From Umezawaea sp049997955 (lineage in GTDB: Bacteria > Actinomycetota > Actinomycetes > Mycobacteriales > Pseudonocardiaceae), in the NCBI GenBank assembly GCA_049997955.1, contig JAEBDY010000008.1:124001-188000 (forward strand): a DNA stretch of 64,000 nt, in the 5' to 3' direction. The stretch's first letter is position 1. Each line of letters begins with the position of its first letter. Below the pieces are notes generated by a model. It ran no database searches. It was not told where the DNA came from and saw only the letters and a program-made list of their open reading frames with translations. The position numbers and the translations under genes are program-made. Below, piece after piece: positions 45,717 through 54,266 of the stretch.

Positions 45717-47177
45717 GTGCACCCAGGCGACGACGACGCGGAGCGGCACTCGCACGCGCTCAGCCGGGTGTACGACTCCGTGCTGTCGGGCGTCGGCGGG
45801 GCACCGCGTTCGGTGATCTCCGAGTCGTGGCACCGGTCGCTCGCCGCGCGCGTCGACCCGGAGCAGCGCGAGGCGCCGGTCGTGTACGAGGCGTCGGAGG
45901 TCGTGGACCTGCGCGACGCCCACCCGCTCGCCTCCGTGCTGCCGATGCTGCGCGAGACCCTGGTGAGCATCGCGGACGAGGCCATGCACGTCATGATCAT
46001 CACCGACGCCAACGGGCACGTCCTGTGGTGCGAGGGCGAGTCGGAAATCCGCCGGGCGGCCGACCTGGTGCACCTCACCGAGGGCGCGCGGTGGAGCGAG
46101 GAGGCCAGCGGCACCAACGCCATGGGCACCGCGCTGGCGCTGGGCAGACCGGTGACCGTCCACTCCGCCGAGCACCTGGTCCGGGCGTACCACGGCTGGA
46201 CCTGCGCGGCGAGCCCCGTCCGCGACCCCGACACCGGGCGGGTGCTCGGCGTCGTCGACATCAGCGGTCCGCTGCGCACCGTCCACCCCGCCATGGGCGC
46301 GCTGGTGTCCGCCGCCGCCCGCCTCGCGGAGGGCCAGTTGCAGGTCCAGGTCGCGACCCGCGACGAACGCCTGCGCGCCCGGAACATGCGGCACCTCACG
46401 GCGTTGCGCGGCGAACCCGGCGCACTGCTCAGCCCGACGGGCCGGGTGCTGGCCACCGAACCGCTGGGGATGCTGCCCGCCAGGATCGCCGTCGACGTCG
46501 ACCGGCTCGTGCTGCCGGACGGGCGCGTCGGCGTGCTCGAACCGCTGACCGAGGGCTACCTGCTCCGCGTGCCCCGCGCGGGCGGCCGGGCCCGGATGCC
46601 GTTGCTGTCGTTGACGTTCCTCGGCACGGACCACCCGACGGCCGAGCTGGACGGCCGCGAGCTGCCGCTGTCGCTGCGGCACGCGGAGATCCTCACCGCG
46701 CTGGCCCTGCACCCGGCCGGGCTGACCGCGGACCAGCTGGCGCTGCGCCTGTACGGCGAGCGCGGCAACCCGACCACCGTCCGCGCCGAACTGCACCGGC
46801 TGCGCGCGCAACTCGGCGAAGGCGTCCTGCTGACCCGGCCGTACCGGCTGCGCGCCGACGTGCGCGGCGACTTCGTGGCGGTGCGGAAAGCGGTGCGGGG
46901 CGGGGACGTCACGGCCGCCGCGGCGGGCTACCGGGGCGCGCTGCTCCCCCGCTCCGAGGCGCCCGTGGTGTGCGAGGAGCGCGAGGACCTGCTGGCGGGC
47001 GTGCGGCGCGCGGTGATCACCCGCGGCGACCCGGAGGGCTTGTGGGAGTTCACCCGCACCGACGACGGCCGCGACGACGCCGAAGCCCTCCAGCACCTCT
47101 ACCGCGCCCTGCCCCGCGAGGACCTCCGGCGGGAACTGGTGGCGGGCCAGCTGCGCCGGGCGCTGGCGGAGGACTAG
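45717..47177 (+). CDS. GAF-domain regulator with C-terminal winged helix (AcoR-like without AAA domain)
   Basis: Protein of 486 residues, GTG start after GGAGGTCC. The N-terminal part (ISESWHRSLAARVDP) and a GAF domain with MHVMIITDANGHVLW near 95 and SGTNAMGTAL near 135 resemble AcoR-type activators, but the sigma-54 AAA+ domain is missing. Instead the C-terminus (LRHAEILTALALHPAGLTADQLALRLYG, VRAELHRLRAQLG) is a winged-helix DNA-binding domain. Divergent from the aldehyde dehydrogenase operon, it most likely senses an alcohol or aldehyde and switches it on. Confidence 0.88.
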   Translation: MHPGDDDAERHSHALSRVYDSVLSGVGGAPRSVISESWHRSLAARVDPEQREAPVVYEASEVVDLRDAHPLASVLPMLRETLVSIADEAMHVMIITDANGHVLWCEGESEIRRAADLVHLTEGARWSEEASGTNAMGTALALGRPVTVHSAEHLVRAYHGWTCAASPVRDPDTGRVLGVVDISGPLRTVHPAMGALVSAAARLAEGQLQVQVATRDERLRARNMRHLTALRGEPGALLSPTGRVLATEPLGMLPARIAVDVDRLVLPDGRVGVLEPLTEGYLLRVPRAGGRARMPLLSLTFLGTDHPTAELDGRELPLSLRHAEILTALALHPAGLTADQLALRLYGERGNPTTVRAELHRLRAQLGEGVLLTRPYRLRADVRGDFVAVRKAVRGGDVTAAAAGYRGALLPRSEAPVVCEEREDLLAGVRRAVITRGDPEGLWEFTRTDDGRDDAEALQHLYRALPREDLRRELVAGQLRRALAED

Positions 47178-47208
47178 CGGCCGGACGCGGTCCGCGCCGA
47201 GCCCCCGA

Positions 47209-48579
47209 TCAGTACGCCACCACCATGCTCTTCGTGTGCTGGTAGGACTCCACGAGCCCGTGGCGCCCGCCGTGGAACCCGGCGTGCGGCGGGTGGTTGT
47301 TCACCCACACCCGGTCGGCCCGGATCGCCCGGCCCGTGCGGTACCCCACGCCGCCGTCCCGCGACCACACCCCGGCGGACGGTCCGCACGGCGCCTCGTT
47401 GACGGCCTTGACGGCGTCGTCCACGTCGTCGAACCGGGAGACCAGCGTGATGGGGCCGGCGAAGTCCTCCAGCGGGACGCGGGTCTTCTGGTCGATCTCG
47501 AAGATCGCGGGCATCACGTAGTGACCGCCGTCGAGGTCGACGCGCTCGCCACCCGTGACGAGCCGGGCGCCCTCGCGGTCGCACAGGTCGACGCGGGCCA
47601 GCACGCGGGCGAGGTGACCGGCGCTGACCTGGGGACCCGCCGTCGTGGTGGGGTCGAGGGGGTCGCCGAGGCGGACGGCACCGGTGCGGGCGGCGGCGTC
47701 GAGGAGGAAGTGGTCGTACGCCTTGTTCTGGACCAGCGCGGTGGAGGCCTGGTTGAGGGTGAACCTGGTGAAGCCGTCCAGCGCCGCGGCGTACCGGGTG
47801 TCCTGGTGCTCGGCCAGGTCGGCGAAGTAGACGGTCGGGGCCCAGTGGTCCGGTTCGCGGACGACGACGGCCTTCGCGACGCGGCGGTTGGCGGTCAGCG
47901 GCGCGGCGGCCTCGACGTCGAAGCCGGTGACGACGTTCAGGACGCCCGGCGGCAGCAGGTCGCCGATCAGGCCGACCAGCACGTGGATGGACGCCGGGGT
48001 GTGCTCCGACGGCTTGAGCACCACGGTGTTGCCCGCCGCCAGCGCGGGGGCGAGGTGCCAGGCCGTGGTGAGCAGCGCCGAGGTCCACGGGACGGCGAGG
48101 CCGACCACGCCGAGCGGCTCGCGGAGGTGGTGGGCGACCAGGTCGCCGTCGGCGTGGGAGACCCCGCCCTCCTGGGCGCGGATGACGCCCGCGCAGTACC
48201 GGAAGTGGTCGGCGGCGGCGGGCAGGTCGGCGAACAGGGTCTCGCGGATCGGCTTGCCGCCGTCCCACGTCTCGGCGACGGCGATGGCCTCCAGGTTGTC
48301 CTCGACGCGGTCGGCGATCTCGCACAGCACGGTGGCGCGGTCGGCGGCCGAGGTGCGGCCCCACGCCCGCGCGGCCCCGTGGGCGGCGTCGAGCGCGTGG
48401 TCCACGTCCTCGGCCGTGCCTCTGGCGACCCGCGTGAAGACCTCACCCGTGACGGGCGTCGTGGTGTCGAGGTAGAAGCCCCTCGAAGGCCGCACGTACT
48501 CGCCACCGACGAAGTGGTCGTACTGGTCGCGGAACGAGACGATGCCGCCCGATCGGCCCGGTGCCGCGTACTTCGCCAT
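47209..48579 (-). CDS. Degenerate aldehyde dehydrogenase paralogue (predicted pseudoenzyme)
   Basis: Protein of 456 residues from ATG 48579, clearly a duplicate of the dehydrogenase at 44055 (YAAPGRSG start, FVGGEYVRPS, AHGAARAWGRTS and VWVNNHPPHAGFHGG all align). Key residues are gone: the Asn of PWNF is Thr (VPWTSAL), the ELGGK segment with the base Glu is replaced by a short diverged stretch (REPDHWAPTVYFADL), and the nucleophile Cys block reads NQASTALVQN with no Cys. The frame is intact for its full length with normal codon bias, so it is kept under some selection. A binding or regulatory function is possible; oxidation of aldehydes is not expected. Confidence 0.88.
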   Translation of the reverse strand: MAKYAAPGRSGGIVSFRDQYDHFVGGEYVRPSRGFYLDTTTPVTGEVFTRVARGTAEDVDHALDAAHGAARAWGRTSAADRATVLCEIADRVEDNLEAIAVAETWDGGKPIRETLFADLPAAADHFRYCAGVIRAQEGGVSHADGDLVAHHLREPLGVVGLAVPWTSALLTTAWHLAPALAAGNTVVLKPSEHTPASIHVLVGLIGDLLPPGVLNVVTGFDVEAAAPLTANRRVAKAVVVREPDHWAPTVYFADLAEHQDTRYAAALDGFTRFTLNQASTALVQNKAYDHFLLDAAARTGAVRLGDPLDPTTTAGPQVSAGHLARVLARVDLCDREGARLVTGGERVDLDGGHYVMPAIFEIDQKTRVPLEDFAGPITLVSRFDDVDDAVKAVNEAPCGPSAGVWSRDGGVGYRTGRAIRADRVWVNNHPPHAGFHGGRHGLVESYQHTKSMVVAY

Positions 48580-48635
48580 GTCCGGCCTCCAGCTTGGGGT
48601 GCGACGGGGAGAACCCCGGAAGCTAGGAAGGTGGA

Positions 48636-48653
48636 CGTTGCAGTCGCGTTGCA
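48636..48653. promoter_or_regulatory. Tandem CGTTGCA operator, copy 2
   Basis: Heptamers at 48636-48642 and 48647-48653, same sequence and 11-bp spacing as copy 1, between the pseudoenzyme gene and its regulator. Flanking bases differ, so the heptamers are the conserved part. Confidence 0.6.
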
Positions 48654-48716
48654 TCGCACCCGGCTTGCCGCGACGGCCCGGCGCGCGTCATCCTGACGGC
48701 GGAAGCGGGAGGACCG

Positions 48717-50183
48717 ATGCACCGGGGGCACGAACAGCGGGCGAAGGCGCGCGCGTTGAGCCGGGTGCACGACGCGGTGCTGAGCGGTTCGCCCGCGGGG
48801 TTCACGCAGCGCACGCTGATCTCCGAGTCCTGGCGGCGTTCCCTGGCCGCCCGGATCGACCCCTACCGGCACGAGGCGCCGATCGTGCTCGACCCGGACG
48901 AGGTCGCGGACCTCTGGGCCGAGCACGCGCTGTCGTCCGTGCTGCCGGTGCTGCGGGAGACGTTGGTGGGCATCGCGGAGGACGCGATGCATGTCATGAT
49001 CATCACAGACGCGGACGGCCACGTCCTGTGGACCGAGGGCGCCAGGGAGGTGCGGCGCAACGCCGAGGACGTCCGCCTCACCGTGGGCGCTCGGTGGAGC
49101 GAGGACGCCATCGGCACCAACGCGATGGGCATCGCGCTCGCGGTCGACACGCCGGTCGTCGTGCACTCGGCGGAGCACCTGGTGCGGACCTACCACGGGT
49201 GGACGTGCGCGGCGAGCCCCGTGCACGACCCGGACACCGGCGCGACGATCGGCGCGGTGGACATCAGCGGGCCGCTCAGCATCATGCACCCGGCCGTGGG
49301 CGCGCTGGTGTCGGCCGCCGCGCGGCTGGCCGAGAGCGAGCTGAAGCTGCGGCTGGCGGCCCGCGACGAGCTGCTGCGGTCGCGGAACATGAGGCACCTC
49401 ATCGGGTTGCGCGGCGAACCCGGCGCGCTGCTCAGCCCGACGGGCCGGGTGCTCGTCGCGGAACCGCACGGGCTGCTGCCCCGGCGGATCGACGTCACCT
49501 CGGACCGGGTGCCGCTCGCCGACGGCCGCGAAGGCGTGCTGGAACCGCTGGCCGAGGGGTACCTGCTGCGGATCGCGAAGCCGACGGGCCAGCCCCGGCA
49601 ACCGTTGCTGTCGTTGACGTTCCTCGGGGTCGAGCACCCCAGCGCGGTGCTGAACGGCCGCGAGCTGCCCCTCACGTCCCGGCACGCGGAACTGCTGACC
49701 GCGCTGGTGCTGCACCCGCGGGGGCTGACGGCGGAGCAGTTGGCGCTCAAGCTGTACGGCGACCGGGGAAACCCGGCGACGGTCCGCGCCGAGCTGCACC
49801 GGCTGCGCGCGCAGGTCGGCACGGGCACGCTGCTGACCAAGCCGTACCGGCTGCGGGCCGACGTGCAGGGCGACTTCGTCGCGGTGCGGAAGGCGTTGCG
49901 GGGCGGGGACGTCCGCACCGCCGCCGCGGGCTACCGGGGCGCGCTGCTGCCCCGCTCGGAAGCGCCCGTGGTGCGCGAGGAGCGCGAGGACCTGCTGGCG
50001 GGCGTCCGCCGGGCCGTGCTCACGCTGGGGAACGCGGAGAGCCTGTGGGAGTTCACCCGGACGGACGGCGGGCACGACGACGTGGAGGCGCTGGGCCTGC
50101 TCCTGGGGGCGCTGCCGCACGACGACGTGCGGCGGGAACTCGCGGCCGGGCAGCTGCGGCGCGCTTCGGTGGTGGACGGCTGA
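48717..50183 (+). CDS. GAF/winged-helix regulator, paralogue 2
   Basis: Protein of 488 residues, collinear with the regulator at 45717 (ISESWRRSLAARIDP, MHVMIITDADGHVLW, WTCAASPVHDPDTG, LRGEPGALLSPTGRVL, LLPRSEAPVV). GAF-like sensor followed by the winged-helix C-terminus; no AAA+ domain. The whole dehydrogenase/regulator unit was duplicated in tandem. This regulator stayed conserved while its partner dehydrogenase decayed. It may bind both tandem heptamer sites. Confidence 0.88.
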   Translation: MHRGHEQRAKARALSRVHDAVLSGSPAGFTQRTLISESWRRSLAARIDPYRHEAPIVLDPDEVADLWAEHALSSVLPVLRETLVGIAEDAMHVMIITDADGHVLWTEGAREVRRNAEDVRLTVGARWSEDAIGTNAMGIALAVDTPVVVHSAEHLVRTYHGWTCAASPVHDPDTGATIGAVDISGPLSIMHPAVGALVSAAARLAESELKLRLAARDELLRSRNMRHLIGLRGEPGALLSPTGRVLVAEPHGLLPRRIDVTSDRVPLADGREGVLEPLAEGYLLRIAKPTGQPRQPLLSLTFLGVEHPSAVLNGRELPLTSRHAELLTALVLHPRGLTAEQLALKLYGDRGNPATVRAELHRLRAQVGTGTLLTKPYRLRADVQGDFVAVRKALRGGDVRTAAAGYRGALLPRSEAPVVREEREDLLAGVRRAVLTLGNAESLWEFTRTDGGHDDVEALGLLLGALPHDDVRRELAAGQLRRASVVDG

Positions 50184-50216
50184 CGGGGGAGTCCGGCGAG
50201 GACTCCCCCGTCAGCC
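50178..50216. terminator. 17-bp stem bidirectional terminator
   Basis: Perfect inverted repeat 50178-50194 and 50200-50216 with a 5-base loop. It overlaps the stop codon of regulator 2 and lies 11 bases beyond the stop of the convergent LPMO gene, so it serves both. Confidence 0.82.
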
Positions 50217-50227
50217 GCGGTGGATCC

Positions 50228-50860
50228 CTAGTAGATGACGTCCGAGCAGGAGTAGAAGGCCTCGGGGCTGTCCGAGCGCTGCCAGACCACGTAGATCAGG
50301 TGGCGGCCGGTCTTGCCCGCCGGGAGCTTCACGTTGATCTGGTAGGCGCTGTTGGCGATCGGGGGCTCGGTGACCTTCGCGAACGACGGGTCCAGGTCGC
50401 TCCACTTGAGCGGGGCCGAGGGGTTCCAGCCGTTCTTCGTGCTGAACAGCTCGAACGTGCCGCGGTGCGGGGCGGTCGCCTTGAGCGCGAAGGTGATGTT
50501 CGCGCCGCTGGTCAGCTTCGTGGCCGCCCAGTCGGTGCGCGGCAGGTCGAGGCCCTTGTACTTGTCGCGGCCCGCGCTGCACAGCTTGCCGTCCGGGATG
50601 ATCGACCGGCTGTTGCCCGCCGCGTTCGCGAGGTTGACCTCGTGCCAGTCGTACATGGCCTGCGTGCCGCCCGCGGCGACGGCGGCCTTGCAGCCCCCGG
50701 ACGTCGGGGCTTCGGGGTTCTCGTTCCACCGGCAGTTGTACGTGCGGCTGAACGGACCCTGCGCGGAGCCGTGGCCCTGCGCCACACCGGTCATGAGCAT
50801 CGGCAGTGCGACGGCGATCGACGCGAGGACGGCCACCAGACCGAGTTTGCGAGCTTTCAC
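50228..50860 (-). CDS. Secreted chitin/cellulose lytic polysaccharide monooxygenase (AA10)
   Basis: Protein of 210 residues, GTG 50860 chosen because AGGGAGTACCAC precedes it. The 29-residue signal peptide ends at GVAQG, leaving His as residue 1 of the mature enzyme (HGSAQGP), the first half of the copper histidine brace; the second is the His of DWHEVNL at mature position 44. Paired cysteines and the C-terminal YQINVKLPAGKTGRHLIYVVWQRSDS are AA10. It oxidatively cuts crystalline chitin or cellulose with copper. Single domain, no binding module. A dre-like palindrome lies 67 bases upstream. Confidence 0.95.
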   Translation of the reverse strand: MKARKLGLVAVLASIAVALPMLMTGVAQGHGSAQGPFSRTYNCRWNENPEAPTSGGCKAAVAAGGTQAMYDWHEVNLANAAGNSRSIIPDGKLCSAGRDKYKGLDLPRTDWAATKLTSGANITFALKATAPHRGTFELFSTKNGWNPSAPLKWSDLDPSFAKVTEPPIANSAYQINVKLPAGKTGRHLIYVVWQRSDSPEAFYSCSDVIY

Positions 50861-50926
50861 GTGGTACTCCCTACAAGTGTTCGGTTGGCGGCCTGACACC
50901 CAGCAGAGGACTAGACCTTTAGTCTC

Positions 50927-50942
50927 ATAGGTCCAGACCTAT
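50927..50942. promoter_or_regulatory. Dre-like palindrome upstream of the AA10 gene
   Basis: ATAGGTC and GACCTAT are perfect arms around CA; the inner GGTC/GACC matches the DasR dre core (10 of 16 positions overall). A second small palindrome (GACTA and TAGTC near 50909-50924) lies beside it. Confidence 0.5.
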
Positions 50943-50987
50943 TCCACCAGGACCGTATGGGCGTATCCGCACCCCTAAGCTGCTCAC

Positions 50988-51587
50988 ATGGGGTATTTCC
51001 AACCGGGGGACGCGGTCCTGCGCCGCGAGGTGCTGCACGGCGCGCCGTGGGTGGTGACGCCGTCGCGGGTGGTCGTGGACGAACCGGGGCTGCTGGCGGT
51101 GTTCCTGGTGCCGGGGACCCGGTTCGGGTACCCGCCGCACCCGTGGCCGCACGAGAAGCAGCTGGCGGGCAACACGGCCTGGCGCGGGCACGGGAAGCTC
51201 CAGCTGCACCGGCCGGACGACGGCTACTCGGTCGACCTGTACTGGGAAGGCCCGTCGCGGCGGTTCAACGGGTGGTACCTGAACCTGCAGGACCCGTACC
51301 GGCGCACCCCGCTGGGGTTCGACACGCTCGACCACGAGCTGGACTACTGGGCGCCCGCCGAGGGGCCCTGGATCGAGCGGGACCGCGAGGACTTCGAGCG
51401 GCAGGTCGTCGAGGGGAAGTACTCGGCGGAGCTGGCCGACCGGATCCGACGGCAGGGGAAGGAGATCGAGGCGATGCTCACCGCCGGAACCACGTGGTGG
51501 GACCCGACGTGGGCCGACTGGCGGCCCGACCCCGACTGGCCCGTGCCGACCCTGCCCGACGGCTGGGAGGACTACCCGCTGCCGTGA
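50988..51587 (+). CDS. DUF402 family protein
   Basis: Protein of 199 residues. The pattern GAPWVVTPSRVVVDEPGLLAVFLVPGT, DLYWEGPSRRFNGWYLNLQDPYRRTPLGFDTLDHELDYW is DUF402, the fold of the phosphatase/fatty acyl-CoA-binding domain linked to FomD and nucleoside-diphosphate hydrolases. The conserved Asp, Glu and Tyr of the LDHELDYW segment are the probable metal site. Its stop overlaps the start of the next gene (GTGA). Confidence 0.87.
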   Translation: MGYFQPGDAVLRREVLHGAPWVVTPSRVVVDEPGLLAVFLVPGTRFGYPPHPWPHEKQLAGNTAWRGHGKLQLHRPDDGYSVDLYWEGPSRRFNGWYLNLQDPYRRTPLGFDTLDHELDYWAPAEGPWIERDREDFERQVVEGKYSAELADRIRRQGKEIEAMLTAGTTWWDPTWADWRPDPDWPVPTLPDGWEDYPLP

Positions 51588-52189
51588 AGGTCCGATCCCT
51601 GACACCCGAGACCCTCGTGGACGAGCTGGTCGAGCGGATCGACGCGCTCCCCCGCGCCGAGTGGGCCCGCGTGGTCGTGGACGGCGCGGCGCCCGCCGAG
51701 CCGGGCTCGCTGGCCGACGCGCTGGTCGACCCGCTGCGGGCTCGCGGCCGCCCGGTGCTGCGGGTGTCGGCCGCCGACTTCCTGCGGCCCGCCTCCGTTC
51801 GCCTGGAGCACGGCCGCACCGATCCGGACGCGTTCCGCCGCGACTGGCTCGACGCGGGCGGGCTGCTGCGCGAGGTCCTGGCCCCGCTGGAGCCGGGAGG
51901 CTCCGGCAAGGTGCTGCCGTCGCTGTGGGACGCGGCGGCGGACCGGGCCAGCCGCGCGTCCTACGTGACGCTGGGCGAGGGCGGGGTCCTGCTGCTGGAC
52001 GGCACCCTGCTCCTCGACCGCGGCCTACCCGTCGAGCTGACCGTGCACCTGTGGCTCTCCCCAGGGGCGCTGAACCGGAAAACGGCCGCCGACCAGCGGT
52101 GGACGCTGCCCGCGTACGACGGCTACGACCCCGCCGCCGACGTGCTGGTCCGCTACGACCACCCGGATCGCCCCGCGCTGGTGGTCTGA
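51584..52189 (+). CDS. Uridine-kinase-like protein lacking a P-loop
   Basis: Protein of 201 residues, GTG start overlapping the DUF402 stop. Layout follows actinomycete uridine-kinase-like proteins: an opening strand VVVDGAAPAEPGSLADALVD, VLRVSAADFLRPASVRLEHGRTDPDAFRRDWLD, and GGVLLLDGTLLLDRGL. The Walker A of true members (GxxGxGK-S/T) is degenerate: no Gly-Lys-Ser/Thr is present after VDG, so ATP binding is doubtful. It could be a non-catalytic relative acting with DUF402. Confidence 0.72.
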   Translation: MKVRSLTPETLVDELVERIDALPRAEWARVVVDGAAPAEPGSLADALVDPLRARGRPVLRVSAADFLRPASVRLEHGRTDPDAFRRDWLDAGGLLREVLAPLEPGGSGKVLPSLWDAAADRASRASYVTLGEGGVLLLDGTLLLDRGLPVELTVHLWLSPGALNRKTAADQRWTLPAYDGYDPAADVLVRYDHPDRPALVV

Positions 52190-52241
52190 TCGCTTCCCGA
52201 ACTCCGCTCCGCGTCCGGCTCGATCCGGATACAGTGGCGCC

Positions 52242-52529
52242 ATGACGAACCGGCAGCGGCTGCAGTTGCTGCTCGTCGTGCTCTTCCCGGCCCTGTACGC
52301 GGTCACCCTGTTCCACCAGCCCACCGAGCTGCTGGCCGCGATCACCGCGCTGGCCGTCGTGCTGCTGCTGGTGGCCGGCCCCGTCGTCCCGCAGTCCGCC
52401 CCCGCGTGGACCCGTTCCCTGTCGTTGCGCGAGAAGGCCATGCGCACGGCGTTCCTCCGCCTGCGTGATCCCGACGCGGCGGGCCGTCCCCGTCCCCGAG
52501 CGCCCGGACGCAGCGTTCTCGCTGCCTAG
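52242..52529 (+). CDS. Small two-helix membrane protein (DUF6412-like)
   Basis: Protein of 95 residues with two membrane helices (LLLVVLFPALYAVTLF and LLAAITALAVVLLLVAGPV) and a basic Arg/Pro-rich tail. Similar small proteins precede yidC-like genes in actinomycetes, as here, 36 bases upstream. Function unknown; a partner of the insertase is suggested by context only. Confidence 0.7.
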   Translation: MTNRQRLQLLLVVLFPALYAVTLFHQPTELLAAITALAVVLLLVAGPVVPQSAPAWTRSLSLREKAMRTAFLRLRDPDAAGRPRPRAPGRSVLAA

Positions 52530-52565
52530 TCCGGTTCTTCCCGCTCGATTCGACGGAGTGTTCCC

Positions 52566-53234
52566 TTGTTCTACTCGCTGGGCTCAGCCCTGGCCGGGTT
52601 CGTCACGCCCGCCGCCGCCATCGTCCTGTTCACCGTCCTCGTCCGACTCCTCGTGCACCCGCTCACGCGCTCGGCCGTGCGGGCGGAGAAGACCAAGGCC
52701 GCCCTCGCGCCCGAGGTGCGCAAGCTCCAGAAGAAGCACGCCAAGGACGTCGTGAAGCTGCAAGAGGCCACGATGAAGCTGTACCGGGATTCCGGTACGT
52801 CGCTGTTCGCCGGATTCCTGCCGATGTTCGCGCAGATCCCGTTCTTCATGGTCGTGTACCAGCTCGTCACCACGCCCAGCCCGCTGCTCGACTCGACGTT
52901 GTTCGGGGCGCCGCTCGGCACCTCGTGGTGGAACGGCACCGGGCACACGCCGGTGTTCCTCGGGCTGTTCGCCGCGCTCGCGCTGGTCGCCTGCGGCAGC
53001 GTGCGCTGGTCGGCGATGCACGCCGAACGCAACGAGGTACCGCAGACCCCGTTGACGCGGGGCCTGCGGTACCTGTCGTTCGGGACGGTGCTGATGGCGG
53101 CCGTGGTGCCGTTGGCCGCCGGGATCTACCTGCTGACGACCTCTAGTTGGACCCTGCTTGAGCGAGCTTGGCTGCACCGCGAAGCGGCGCGCCCGCCTCG
53201 TGCAGGTGCTGGAGGACGTACCCGTACGACCTGA
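52566..53234 (+). CDS. YidC/Oxa1-family membrane insertase
   Basis: Protein of 222 residues from TTG 52566 (GACGGAG upstream). Core YidC features: a hydrophobic start, the cytoplasmic coiled hairpin KTKAALAPEVRKLQKKHAKDVVKLQEATMKLYRDSGTSL, then FAGFLPMFAQIPFFMVVYQLV and two more helices. The large periplasmic domain of Gram-negative YidC is absent, as usual in actinobacteria. It is shorter than the housekeeping copy, so probably a second paralogue. Its last 92 bases overlap the convergent desaturase gene. Confidence 0.87.
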   Translation: MFYSLGSALAGFVTPAAAIVLFTVLVRLLVHPLTRSAVRAEKTKAALAPEVRKLQKKHAKDVVKLQEATMKLYRDSGTSLFAGFLPMFAQIPFFMVVYQLVTTPSPLLDSTLFGAPLGTSWWNGTGHTPVFLGLFAALALVACGSVRWSAMHAERNEVPQTPLTRGLRYLSFGTVLMAAVVPLAAGIYLLTTSSWTLLERAWLHREAARPPRAGAGGRTRTT

Positions 53235-54186
53235 ACAGGCCGCACTTGGCGTAGGAGATCGAGTGCTGCTCGCAGAAGTCGTGCACCAGCGCCTGGGCGT
53301 GGCGCAGGTTCGGCCGCGGCATGCTCGGGAACAGGTGGTGCTCGATCTGGTAGTTCAGGCCGCCGAGCGCCAGGTCGGTGAACCAGTTGCCGTTGACGTT
53401 GCGGGACGTCAGCACCTGCTTGCGCAGGAAGTCGAACTGGTGCTCGTCCGTCAGGACCGGCATGCCCTTGTGGTTCGGGGCGAAGGAGACGCCCATGTAC
53501 AGGCCGAAGATCGCCTGGTGGAGGAGGATGAAGAGGACGCCCTTGAGCGGCGACATCACCAGGAACACGGCGACGACGTAGCCGATGAGGTGCACGGCCA
53601 GCAGCGAGGCCTCCAGGATCCAGCCCTTGACCTGGCGGCGCGCGAGCGCGTTCACGCTGATGACATGCAGGCTGAAGCCTTCGAGCAGGAGCAGCGGGAA
53701 GAAGAAGACCGCCTGGTGCTTCGTGATGAAGCGGAAGATCCCCTTCTTCGTCAGCGACTGCTCGGAGGTGAAGGCCAACACCGAGATGTCGACGTCCGGG
53801 TCCTCGTCGATGTGGTTCGGGTTGGCGTGGTGCCGGTTGTGCTTGCCGATCCACCAGCCGTAGCTGAGACCGGTGAGCAGGTTGCCGTGCACCAGGCCGA
53901 CCAGGTCGTTGGCCTTCCTGCTCTGGAAGATCTGGCGGTGCCCCGCGTCGTGGCCGGTGAAGGCCAACTGGGTGAACACCACACCCATGAGGACCGCGAT
54001 GCCCAGCTGCCACCAGGAGTCGCCGACCAGCACGAAGGCGGTCACGGCCAGCGCGAGCGCCAGCGCGTTGCCCGCGAGCCGGAAGGTGTAGTAGCCGATC
54101 CTGCGGTCGAGCAGGCCCGCCTGCTTGATGGTCCGGGACAGCTCAGCGAAGTCGCTGCCCCGCTTGCCTGCCGCGTCGACGGTCAA
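53143..54186 (-). CDS. Front-end type membrane fatty-acid desaturase
   Basis: Protein of 347 residues from TTG 54186 (AAAGGA upstream). Three histidine boxes: HDAGH near 78, HNRHHANPN near 115 and QIEHHLFP near 285, with the QxxHH form typical of front-end desaturases. Four to six membrane helices. No cytochrome b5 domain, as in other bacterial members, which use ferredoxin or a flavoprotein. It introduces double bonds into acyl chains of membrane lipids; position not predictable. Confidence 0.92.
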   Translation of the reverse strand: MTVDAAGKRGSDFAELSRTIKQAGLLDRRIGYYTFRLAGNALALALAVTAFVLVGDSWWQLGIAVLMGVVFTQLAFTGHDAGHRQIFQSRKANDLVGLVHGNLLTGLSYGWWIGKHNRHHANPNHIDEDPDVDISVLAFTSEQSLTKKGIFRFITKHQAVFFFPLLLLEGFSLHVISVNALARRQVKGWILEASLLAVHLIGYVVAVFLVMSPLKGVLFILLHQAIFGLYMGVSFAPNHKGMPVLTDEHQFDFLRKQVLTSRNVNGNWFTDLALGGLNYQIEHHLFPSMPRPNLRHAQALVHDFCEQHSISYAKCGLFRSYGYVLQHLHEAGAPLRGAAKLAQAGSN

Positions 54187-54266
54187 CAGCCCGGTTTCCT
54201 TTCGATGAGCCCCCTAGCGCAGACTAGAGGTGCGTCGTCCCAATCGGGTAAAGCGGTCGGAGAACC

